Shown piece by piece: positions 11,301 to 23,300 of a DNA stretch of 64,000 nucleotides. Numbering within the stretch: position 1 is the first letter of the stretch; each line of letters starts with the position of its first letter. The DNA is taken from contig CM056583.1 of assembly GCA_029721435.1 (NCBI GenBank), positions 92,274,575-92,338,574 of the forward strand, in the 5' to 3' direction. The notes beneath the pieces are model-generated. The model was not told the DNA's origin. It searched no databases and saw only the letters and a program-made list of their open reading frames with translations. Origin of the DNA: Gymnothorax reevesii (Eukaryota > Chordata > Actinopteri > Anguilliformes > Muraenidae). The translations under genes and the position numbers were made by a program.

Positions 11301-14300
11301 TCTGTCTGTACTATAGTTCTGAGCCTAAAACACAGTCAGGACAGAGGCCTCACTGAGATTACTGCCATCGCTCTCCTCTCTGTCTGTACTATAGTTCTGA
11401 GCCTAAAACACAGTCAGGACAGAGGCCTCACTGAGATTACTGCCTTCACTCTCCTCTCTGTCTGTGCTATAGTTCTGAGCCTTAAACACAGTCAGGACAG
11501 AGGCCTCACTGAGATTACTGCCATCGCTCTCCTCTCTGTCTGTGCTATAGTTCTGAGCCTAAAACACAGTCAGGACAGAGACCTCACTGAGATTACTGCC
11601 ATCGCTCTCCTCTCTGTCTGTGCTATAGTTCTGAGCCTAAAACACAGTCAGGACAGAGGCCTCACTGAGATTACTGCCATCACTCTCCTCTCTGTCTGTG
11701 CTATAGTTCTGAGCCTAAAACACAGTCAGGACAGAGACCTCACTGAGATTACTGCCATCGCTCTCCTCTCTGTCTGTGCTGTAGTTCTGAGCCTAAAACC
11801 CAGTCAGGACAGAGACCTCACTGAGATTACTGCCTTCACTCTCCTCTCTGTGCTATAGTTCTGAGCCTTAAACACAGTCAGGACAGAGACCTCACTGAGA
11901 TTACTGCAATCACTCACCTCTCTGTCTGTGCTATAGTTCTGAGCCTAAAACACAGTCAGAACAGAGACCTCACTGAGATTACTGCCATCACTCTCCTCTC
12001 TGTCTGTGCTATAGTTCTGAGCCTAAAACACAGTCAGGACAGAGACCTCACTGAGATTACTGCCATCACTCTCCTCTCTGTCTGTGCTATAGTTCTGAGC
12101 CTAAAACACAGTCAGGACAGAGACCTCACTGAGATTACTGCCATCGCTCTCCTCTCTGTCTGTGCTATAGTTCTGAGCCTAAAACACAGTCAGGACAGAG
12201 ACCTCACTGAGATTACTGCCATCACTCTCCTCTCTGTCTGTGCTATAGTTCTGAGCCTAAAACACAGTCAGGACAGAGACCTCACTGAGATTACTGCCAT
12301 CACTCTCCTCTCTGTCTGTGCTATAGTTCTGAGCCTAAAACACAGTCAGGACAGAGACCTCACTGAGATTACTGCCATCACTCTCCTCTCTGTCTGTGCT
12401 ATAGTTCTGAGCCTAAAACACAGTCAGGACAGAGACCTCACTGAGATTACTGCCATCGCTCTCCTCTCTGTCTGTGCTATAGTTCTGAGCCTAAAACACA
12501 GTCAGGACAGAGACCTCACTGAGATTACTGCCATCGCTCTCCTCTCTGTCTGTGCTATAGTTCTGAGCCCAAAACCCAGTCAGGACAGAGGCCTCACTGA
12601 GATTACAGCCATCGCTCTCCTCTCTGTCTGTGCTATAGTTCTGAGCCTAAAACACAGTCAGGACAGAGGCCTCACTGAGATTACTGCCATCACTCTCCTC
12701 TCCATTCTCCAGTCTTTCTCTTCTGCAGACTTAAAGGAGCTCTGTCACGGTTACTGCACATGATTACAACTTCCAACAAGAGCCATCTGGCAATGGCGAA
12801 TCCCCCCGGCTGTAGGTTGTGTAACACCCTTGGCAAAAGATCAAACCAAGACTTTGAATCCTCGATTGTCAATTGAAACCTCTTTAATAAACTAGAGTGT
12901 TCAGGTGAACACGTGTCGCCTGTGAAGCACTTATGTGAAAGTGTGACTACCAACTGAAAGTGTGACTACCGGACAGACAGACCGACAGACAGATGCCGGA
13001 CAAAGTGATCCCTATGTGTCCCGCTATGCTTCGCAGGCGACATAATAAATGCAATGCAAAATGAATGTCCGACTCCACTGAACTGGGAAGGGGGGGGGGG
13101 GGGGGGGGGTGTGAACAGTGCTCTCACCTCATAGGCCGACAGCTCCAGCAGCTCGCTGATTTCATCCTCCTGCTCAGTCAACGGTTTATTGATGGCCATG
13201 GCGGCTTTAGCCACATCAGGATGGTAGTGTTTCTGTAGGGTCTGAGGGGGTGGGGTTTGAGAGCAGGGTCACTGACTGAGGGCTGCTGGGTAATGTAGTA
13301 TAAACCAGAGTGTGGCACTGCCAGGGAGGAGGGTGCGCTGTCACCTGCGCTAATCCTTATGTTCAGGGCACATTACTCTGTTAGCAGACGAGCTGAGCTC
13401 CACCCACTACACTCGCTCTCCTCCCACTGCAAGCCTGTCTGTTTCAAGGTCTCTCTACGGCAGTGCTTCTCAAACCTCTCCTGGAGGACCACCTGTCCTG
13501 CATGTTTTAGATCTTTCCCTGTTTTAGCACAGGTGATTCAAATGATCAGCTCGTCATTGACCCTCTAAAGCTCATTGATAACATCCTGATTATTTGAATC
13601 ACCTGTGCTGGGGCAGGGAAAGATCTAAAACAGGCAGGGCAGGTGGTCCTCCAGGAGGGCTTTGAGAAACACTGCTCTACGGCAATGCCCATCTTACACA
13701 GTCTGTGTGTGTCTGAGGGTCAGAGCCTGTCTTATACTGAGGGTCATAAAATCTGTGTCTGTGAGCATGCGTTACACACACAGGCCTGAGGTACACAGCA
13801 GAGGCTGACATTTGTTCGGGAATCCCACCGGGTCACGGGATTCCTGCAGGATTCCTGCGGGATGGGAGTCAACTTTACCATTAATCACGTGATTGGGACG
13901 GTACGGGAGTAAAAAGTTAACAGGAGCAGACGGGAGCGGGAAGCGAAATTTTTATTCCCTCTTGAGTTCCGGACCCCAGCAGAAACTCATTTGCATACAG
14001 CCAATCAGCAGCCTTGTGCCGGACCGCTGAAGGAGTGTCTCGAGACAGTTACATATTTGTCTCTCTTCCCTGGCCTTGCACTAATGATGTAAAAATAAGC
14101 GAGATCGTGTCAGCTTATTCCAGAAAATATGAATGCTCTCGACAGATGATTATCAATCCTAGCTAGAAACATTAAAATTCATTGGCAGGTTTGGAAACAA
14201 CCACCGCATTTTCAAGGACACAAAGATTTATTCAAAACGTCTTTCCAAGTATAAAATCATTAGGCTGTATCACAACCCTCTGCCTGAGTATAGCTATGGC

Positions 14301-17300
14301 CCCCTACTTACGTGATGCAGAAAGAAAGAACCTGAATCTTGAAAACCTATATTCACACCCGACAGCAAAGTGCGAATACGATTCATTAACAGCACTTGCC
14401 AAACCTGCCGGTATGTTTATAACGTTCAGTAGCGAAGCTAGATTAAAATAATCTGTAGGCCTACAGAGCATTCATATTTACTCGAATGAAATAACGCAAT
14501 CTCGGTTATTTCTACTTTATATTCATTGGATTTTGTTCGGTGTCACTAACTAGTTTACTATTGATATGATCAGCGCAGGATAAAAAAAGCGGCGAGTGCT
14601 AGACCATAATCATTGTAACCAGCTCATTTCACCAGCTTCAGATATTTGAAAAAATACATTTTTACTGGGAGTGGGAGTGACTTTACTGGGAGCTGGATGG
14701 GAGTGGGAGTGACTTTACTGGGAGCGGGATGGGAGTGGGAGTCACTTTACTGGGAGCGGGATGGGAGTGGGAGTGACTTTACTGGGAGCGGGATGGGAGT
14801 GGGAGTGACTTTACTGGGAGCGGGATGGGAGTGGGAGGGACTTTACTGGGAGCGGGATGGGAGTGGGAGGGACTTTACTGGGAGCGGGATGGGAGTGGGA
14901 GTGACTTTACTGGGAGCGGGATGGGAGTGGGAGTCACTTTACTGGGAGCGGGACGGGTGTGGGAGTCACTTTACTGGGAGCGGGATGGGAGTGGGAGTGA
15001 CTTTACTGGGAGCGGGATGGGAGTGGGAGTCACTTTACTGGGAGCGGGATGGGTGTGGGAGTCACTTTACTGGGAGTGGGATGGGAGTGGGAGTGACTTT
15101 ACTGGGAGTGGGACGGGAGAGGGAGTGACTTTACTGGGAGTGGGACAGGAGAGGGAGTGACTTTACTGGGAGCGGGATGGGAGTGGGAGGGACTTTACTG
15201 GGAGCGGGATGGGAGTGGGAGTCACTTTACTGGGAGCGGGATGGGAGTGGGAGTGACTTTACTGGGAGCGGGACGGGAGTGGGAGTCACTTTACTGGGAG
15301 CGGGACGGGTGTGGGAGTGACTTTACTGGGAGTGGGACAGGTGTGGGAGTCACTTTACTGGGAGTGGGATGAAAGAGGGAGTGACTTTACTGGGAGTGGG
15401 ACAGGAGAGGGAGTGACTTTACTGGGAGCGGGATGGGAGTGGGAGTGACTTTACTGGGAGCGGGATGGGAGTGGGAGTGACTTTACTGGGAGCAGGATGG
15501 GAGTGGGAGTCACTTTACTGGGAGCGGGATGGGAGTGGGAGTGACTTTACTGGGAGCGGGATGGGAGTGGGAGTCACTTTACTGGGAGCGGGATGGGAGT
15601 GGGAGTCACTTTACTGGGAGCGGGATGGGAGTGGGAGTGACTTTACTGGGAGTGGGACAGGAGAGGGAGTGACTTTACTGGGAGCGGGATGGGAGTGGGA
15701 GTGACTTTACTGGGAGCGGGATGGGTGTGGGAGTGACTTTACTGGGAGTGGGATGGGAGTGGGAGTGACTTTACTGGGAGTGGGACGGGAGTGGGAAGGA
15801 CTTTGATGGGAGTGGGAGTCACTTTACTAGGAGCGGGATGGGAGTGGGAGTGACTTTTCTGGGAGTGGGACGGGGACAGGACACACATTCTCTCCGTGGG
15901 AGTGGGACGGGGACAGGACACACATTCTCTCTGTGGGAGTGGGACGGGGACAGGACACACATTCTCTCTGTGGGAGTGGGACGGGGACAGGACACACATT
16001 CTCTCCGTGGGAGTGGGACGGGGACAGGACACAGATTCTCTCCGTGGGAGTGGGACAGGACAGGACACGCATTCTCTCCGTGGGAGTGGGACGGGGACAG
16101 GACACAGATTCTCTCTGTGGGAGTGGGACAGGACAGGACAGGACAGATTCTCTCTGTGGGAGTGGGACGGGGACAGGACACACATTCTCTCTGTGGGAGT
16201 GGGACGGGGACAGGACACAGATTCTCTCCGTGGGAGTGGGACGGGGACAGGACACAGATTCTCTCCGTGGGAGTGGGACGGGGACAGGACACAGATTCTC
16301 TCCGTGGGAGTGGGACGGGGACAGGACACACATTCTCTCCGTGGGAGTGGGACGGGGACAGGACACAGATTCTCTCCGTGGGAGTGGGACAGGACAGGAC
16401 AGAGATTCTCTCTGTGGGAGTGGGACAGGACAGGACACAGATTCTCTCTGTGGGAGTGGGACGGGGACAGGACACAGATTCTCTCCGTGGGAGTGGGACA
16501 GGGACAGGACACAGATTCTCTCTGTGGGAGTGGGACGGGGACAGGACACAGATTCTCTCTGTGGGAGTGGGACGGGGACAGGACACACATTCTCTCCGTG
16601 GGAGTGGGACGGGGACAGGACACACATTCTCTCCGTGGGAGTGGGACGGGGACAGGACACACATTCTCTCCGTGGGAGTGGGACGGGGACAGGACACAGA
16701 TTCTCTCTGTGGGAGTGGGACAGGACAGGACAGAGATTCTCTCTGTGGGAGTGGGACAGGACAGGACACAGATTCTCTCTGTGGGAGTGGGACGGGGACA
16801 GGACACAGATTCTCTCCGTGGGAGTGGGACGGGGACAGGACACACATTCTCTCTGTGGGAGTGGGACGGGGACAGGACACAGATTCTCTCTGTGGGAGTG
16901 GGACGGGGACAGGACACACATTCTCTCCGTGGGAGTGGGACGGGGACAGGACACACATTCTCTCCGTGGGAGTGGGACAGGACAGGACACGCATTCTCTC
17001 CGTGGGAGTGGGACGGGGACAGGACACAGATTCTCTCCGTGGGAGTGGGACGGGGACAGGACACAGATTCTCTCCGTGGGAGTGGGACGGGGACAGGACA
17101 CAGATTCTCTCCGTGGGAGTGGGACGGGGACAGGACACAGATTCTCTCTGTGGGAGTGGGACGGGGACAGGACACAGATTCTCTCCGTGGGAGTGGGACA
17201 GGACAGGACACAGATTCTCTCCGTGGGAGTGGGACAGGACAGGACACAGATTCTCTCTGTGGGAGTGGGACAGGACAGGACACAGATTCTCTCTGTGGGA

Positions 17301-20300
17301 GTGGGACAGGACAGGACACAGATTCTCTCTGTGGGAGTGGGACGGGGACAGGACACACATTCTCTCTGTGGGAGTGGGACGGGGACAGGACACAGATTCT
17401 CTCTGTGGGAGTGGGACAGGACAGGACACAGATTCTCTCTGTGGGAGTGGGACGGGGACAGGACACACATTCTCTCTGTGGGAGTGGGACGGGGACAGGA
17501 CACAGATTCTCTCCGTGGGAGTGGAACGGGGACAGGACACACATTCTCTCTGTGGGAGTGGGACAGGACAGGACAGGACAGATTCTCTCTGTGGGAGTGG
17601 GACGGGGACAGGACACACATTCTCTCTGTGGGAGTGGGACGGGGACAGGACACACATTCTCTCTGTGGGAGTGGGACGGGGACAGGACACAGATTCTCTC
17701 CGTGGGAGTGGGACGGGGACAGGACACAGATTCTCTCTGTGGGAGTGGGACAGGACAGGACAGGACAGATTCTCTCTGTGGGAGTGGGACGGGGACAGGA
17801 CACACATTCTCTCTGTGGGAGTGGGACGGGGACAGGACACAGATTCTCTCCGTGGGAGTGGGACGGGGACAGGACACACATTCTCTCTGTGGGAGTGGGA
17901 CGGGGACAGGACACACATTCTCTCCGTGGGAGTGGGACGGGGACAGGACACAGATTCTCTCCGTGGGAGTGGGAAGGGGACAGGACACAGATTCTCTCCG
18001 TGGGAGTGGGACGGGGACAGGACACAGATTCTCTCCGTGGGAGTGGGACGGGGACAGGACACAGATTCTCTCCGTGGGAGTGGGACGGGGACAGGACACA
18101 GATTCTCTCCGTGGGAGTGGGACGGGTACAGGACACAGATTCTCTCTGTGGGAGTGGGACGGGGACAGGACACAGATTCTCTCTGTGGGAGTGGGACGGG
18201 GACAGGACACAGATTCTCTCCGTGGGAGTGGGACGGGGACAGGACACACATTCTCTCCGACGGAGTGGGACGGGGACAGGACACACATTCTCTCCGTGGG
18301 AGTGGGACGGGGACAGGACACAGATTCTGTCTCCCCACTCCCACGTCGCCCTCTCGTACACAGGCACCACACGCCGCCTTCGGTCCGACGCTCACCTGCA
18401 GCTCCCACAGGCTGCTCAGCAGGGCCTGAGAGTGGGCGGGGTCCTCCTCCTGCATCAGGTACGGGTCGTCACAGGGCTCTGTAGAGAGGGGGTCATGCAC
18501 AAATTTCAGGGGATTCTGGGAGCGACAGAGACTGATACAGAGATTTGAGGGCGACAGATCCCCCTCCGCCACGGGATCCTCTGATCAGTGGCTCACATCA
18601 TCCACAGTGTCTATAACCGTGACATTAAATTCTTTATTAAAGTCTCAGATTTACCAGATCTCCTCTTCATTATTATTATTAAAGCATAATTACATCACAC
18701 CACGTTACAGCTTCTAATAAAGCAGATTTCTGGAGGAAATACTTTACTCTTTGAGGAAGAGCACCACAAATCCTACATTATAATTCTTACGCTGATGTAA
18801 CAACTAGAAACTGACAGCGACCAAAATCGAGAGCACATCTAAGAATTTAAAATAACTTTCAGAAACACCAATTCCTCCAGGCATATCCCAGCAGGACTCA
18901 TGATTCCCCCAGCAGCCGCCTGCAGACGCGATTCTGCACGGCTCCATCTTTAGGCCCATAAGCCTAACATGTGAAACAGCACACAGGGCATGTAATTATA
19001 CTGCTTCAGCACCACACAAACACTCCTAATGTGCTGCATACACCTGGACTGAAATATTACACCAGATGGGCTTCATTCCTGTGCAGGTGACACATTTACA
19101 CCAGCAGGTCACCAGCGGGTCTCTGCGCTTCGCCCACGGACAGGTCTCTGGGCACCAGCTGGGTCATAAACACTCTGCCAGTGCGGCCAGCTGCCACAGG
19201 AGCTCCAGTGTAGAGTACAGCCTACAAGTGTCTAAAATGCCTTTCAATTATGCAACTGAAACAGTTAAACTCAACATGACACTGAATATCCAAGTTCCAG
19301 CAACAAGCAACAGAAAACACTGTTTCCAGTAATGTGTTAACAAGAGTGATGTTAGGAGCTGAGTGAGAGGAAACCTTTACCACAGCCTGCCCTCGCCCCA
19401 TCTCTGTTGGCGGTGTGCGTTTGGTACAGGGCGGCGGTGGCAGTGTGTGCTTTTGGGACAGGGCGGCGGTGGCAGTGTGTGCGTTTGGGACAGGGCGGCG
19501 GTGGCTGTATGAGTGTTTGGGACAGGGCGGCGGTGGCAGTGTGCGTGTTTGGTACAGGGCGGCGGTGGCAGTGTGTGCGTTTGGTACAGGGCGGCGGTGG
19601 CAGTGTGTGTGTTTGGGACAGGGCGGCGGTGGCAGTGTGTGCGTTTGGGACAGGGCGGCGGTGGCTGTATGAGTGTTTGGGACAGGGCTGCGGTGGCAGT
19701 GCGTGTGTTTGGGACAGGGCTGCGGTGGCAGTGTGTGTGTTTGGGACAGGGCGGCGGTGGCAGTGTGTGTGTTTGGTACAGGCTGCGGTGGCAGTGTGTG
19801 TGTTTGGGACAGGGGAGCGGTGGCTGTATGAGTATTTGGTACAGGCTGCGGTGGCAGTGTATGTTGGGGACAGGGCGGCGGTGGCTGTATGAGTATTTGG
19901 GACAGGGCTGCGGTGGCAGTGTGTGTGTTTGGTACAGGCTGCGGTGGCAGTGTGCGTGTTTGGGACAGGGCAGCGGTGGCTGTATGAGTATTTGGTACAG
20001 GCTGCGGTGGCAGTGTGTGTGTTTGGTACAGGCTGCGGTGGCAGTGTGTGTGTTTGGGACAGGGCAGCGGTGGCTGTATGAGTATTTGGTACAGGCTGCG
20101 GTGGCAGTGTGCGTGTTTGGGACAGGGCGGCGGTGGCAGTGTGTGTGTTTGGGACAGGGCGGCGGTGGCAGTGTGTGTGTTTGGGACAGGGCAGCGGGGG
20201 CAGTGTGCGTGTTTGGTACAGGCTGCGGTGGCAGTGTGCGTGTTTGGGACAGGGCTGCGGTGGCAGTGTGCGTGTTTGGGACAGGGCTGCGGTGGCTGTA

Positions 20301-23300
20301 TGAGTATTTGGGACAGGGCTGCGGTGGCAGTGTGTGTGTTTGGTACAGGGCGGCAGTGGCAGTGTGTGTGTTTGGGACAGGGAGGCGGTGGCAGTGTGTG
20401 TGTTTGGGACAGGGCGGCGGTGGCAGTGTGTGTGTTTGGGACAGGGCGGCGGTGGCAGTGTGCGTGTTTGGTACAGGCTGCGGTGGCAGTGTGCGTGTTT
20501 GGGACAGGCTGCGGTGGCAGTGTGCGTGTTTGGGACAGGCTGCGGTGGCAGTGTGCGTGTTTGGGACAGGGCTGCGGTGGCAGTGTGTGTGTTTGGTACA
20601 GGCTGCGGTGGCAGTGTGCGTGTTTGGGACACGGCTGCGGTGGCAGTGTGCGTGTTTGGGACACGGCTGCGGTGGCAGTGTGCGTGTTTGGGACACGGCT
20701 GCGGTGGCAGTGTGCGTGTTTGGGACAGGGCTGCGGTGGCAGTGTGCGTGTTTGGGACAGGACGGCGGTGGCAGTGTGCGTGTTTGGGACAGGGTGGCGG
20801 TGGTGGCAGTGTGTGCGTTTGGGACAGGGAGGCGGTGGCAGTGTGTGTGTTTGGGACAGGGCGGCGGTGGCAGTGTTTGCGTTTGGGACAGGGCGGCGGT
20901 GGCAGTGTTTGCGTTTGGGACAGGGCGGCGGTGGCAGTGTGTGTGTTTGGTACAGGACGGCGGTGGCAGTGTGCGTGTTTGGGACAGGGTGGCGGTGGTG
21001 GCAGTGTGTGCGTTTGGGACAGGGCGGCGGTGGCAGTGTTTGCGTTTGGGACAGGGCGGCGGTGGCAGTGTGCGAGTTTGGGACAGGGCGGCGGTGGCAG
21101 TGTGCGTGTTTGGGACAGGGTGGCGGTGGTGGCAGTGTGTGCGTTTGGGACAGGCTGCGGTGGCAGTGTGCGTGTTTGGGACAGGGCTGCGGTGGCAGTG
21201 TGTGTGTTTGGTACAGGCTGCGGTGGCAGTGTGCGTGTTTGGGACACGGCTGCGGTGGCAGTGTGCGTGTTTGGGACACGGCTGCGGTGGCAGTGTGCGT
21301 GTTTGGGACAGGGCTGCGGTGGCAGTGTGCGTGTTTGGGACAGGACGGCGGTGGCAGTGTGCGTGTTTGGGACAGGGTGGCGGTGGTGGCAGTGTGTGCG
21401 TTTGGGACAGGGAGGCGGTGGCAGTGTGTGTGTTTGGGACAGGGCGGCGGTGGCAGTGTTTGCGTTTGGGACAGGGCGGCGGTGGCAGTGTTTGCGTTTG
21501 GGACAGGGCGGCGGTGGCAGTGTGTGTGTTTGGAACAGGCTGCGGTGGCAGTGTGCGTGTTTGGGACAGGGTGGCGGCGGTGGCAGTGTGTGCGTTTGCG
21601 ACAGGGCCGCAGTGGCAGTGTTTGCGTTTGGGACAGGGCGGCGGGGGCAGTGTGCGAGTGTGGGACAGGGCGGCGGTGGCAGTGTGCGTGTTTGGGACAG
21701 GGTGGCGGGGGTGGCAGTGTGTGCGTTTGGGACAGGGCGGCGGTGGCAGTGTTTGCGTTTGGGACAGGGCGGCGGTGGCAGTGTGCGAGTTTGGGACAGG
21801 GCGGCGGTGGCAGTGTGCGAGTTTGGGACAGGGCGGCGGTGGCAGTGTGCGTGTTTGGGACAGGGCGGCGGTGGCAGTGTGCGTGTTTGGGACAGGGCGG
21901 CGGTGGCAGTGTGCGTGTTTGGTACTGGGCAGCGGGGGCGGTGTGTGTTTGGTACTGGGCGATGTGTGTCTGTTTGGTAGAGGGCAGCAGGGGCGGTGTG
22001 TGTGTTTGGTACTGGGCGATGTGTGTCTGTTTGGTAGAGGGCAGCAGGGGCGGTGTGTGTGTTTGGTACCGGCAGTGGGGGCAGTGTGTTTGGTAGCTGG
22101 CGGCGGGAGTAATGTGTGTTTGGTAGCAAGCGGCAGGAGTGGTGTGTGTTTGGTAGCGGGTGGCGGGGGTGGTGTGTGCTTGATAGCGGGCAGTGGGGGT
22201 GGTGTGTGCTTGATAGCGGGCGACGGGAGTGGTGTGTGCTTGATAGCGGGCGACGGGAGCGGTGTGTGCTTGATAGCGGGCGACGGGAGCGGTGTGTGTT
22301 TGATAGCAGGCGACGGGAGCGGTGTGTGTTTGGTAGCGGGTGGCGGGGGTGGTGTGTGCTTGATAGCGGGTGGCGGGGGTGGTGTGTGCTTGATAGCGGG
22401 TGGCGGGGGTGGTGTGTGCTTGATAGCGGGTGGCGGGGGTGGTGTGTGCTTGATAGCGGGTGGCGGGGGTGGTGTGTGCTTGATAGCGGGTGGCGGGGGT
22501 GGTGTGTGCTTGATAGCGGGTGGCGGGGGTGGTGTGTGCTTGATAGCGGGTGGCGGGGGTGGTGTGTGCTTGATAGCGGGTGGCGGGGGTGGTGTGTGCT
22601 TGATAGCGGGTGGCGGGGGTGGTGTGTGCTTGATAGCGGGTGGCGGGGGTGGTGTGTGCTTGATAGCGGGTGGCGGGGGTGGTGTGTGCTTGATAGCGGG
22701 TGGCGGGGGTGGTGTGTGCTTGATAGCGGGTGGCGGGGTGGTGTGTGCTTGATAGCGGGTGGCGGGGGTGGTGTGTACTTGATAGCGGGTGGCGGGGGTG
22801 GTGTGTGCTTGATAGCGGGCGACGGGAGTGGTGTGTGCTTGATAGCGGGCGACGGGAGAGGTGTGTGCTTGATAGCGGGCGACGGGAGTGGTGTGTGTTT
22901 GGTAGCGGGTGTGGTGTGTGTTTGGTAGTGGGCAGTGGGAGTGGTGTGTGTTTGGTAGCGGGCGGCAGGAGTGGTGTGTGTTTGGTAGCGGGCGGTGGGG
23001 GTGGTGTGTATTTGGTAGCGGGTGGCGGGAATGGTGTGTGTTTGGTAGCGGGCGGTGGGGGTGGTGTGTGTTTGGTAGCGGGCGGCAGGAGTGGTGTGTG
23101 TTTGGTAGCCGGCAGTGAGGACGCTTGTACCATCACACGTGCTGGGCCGGTGGACGAGGACTCGGCAGGCCGGGTGTCGGCGAATCAGGTTACAGATGAA
23201 GGGCAGTATCATGAGAAGAGCAGCAGGGGGCGCCGTCAGGGACAGTTGGGAGAGGCGTTTGGCGAAAGCGGCCACCAGGTACACAGGAAGGTGACTGAGG

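Noticed and set aside
15739..18572. Open frames of 847-917 codons on both strands
   Set aside because: They cover the 37-bp and 32-bp arrays. A 37-bp unit without stops opens all frames; there is no codon bias, domain or splice logic, and noc4l intron fully accounts for the region.
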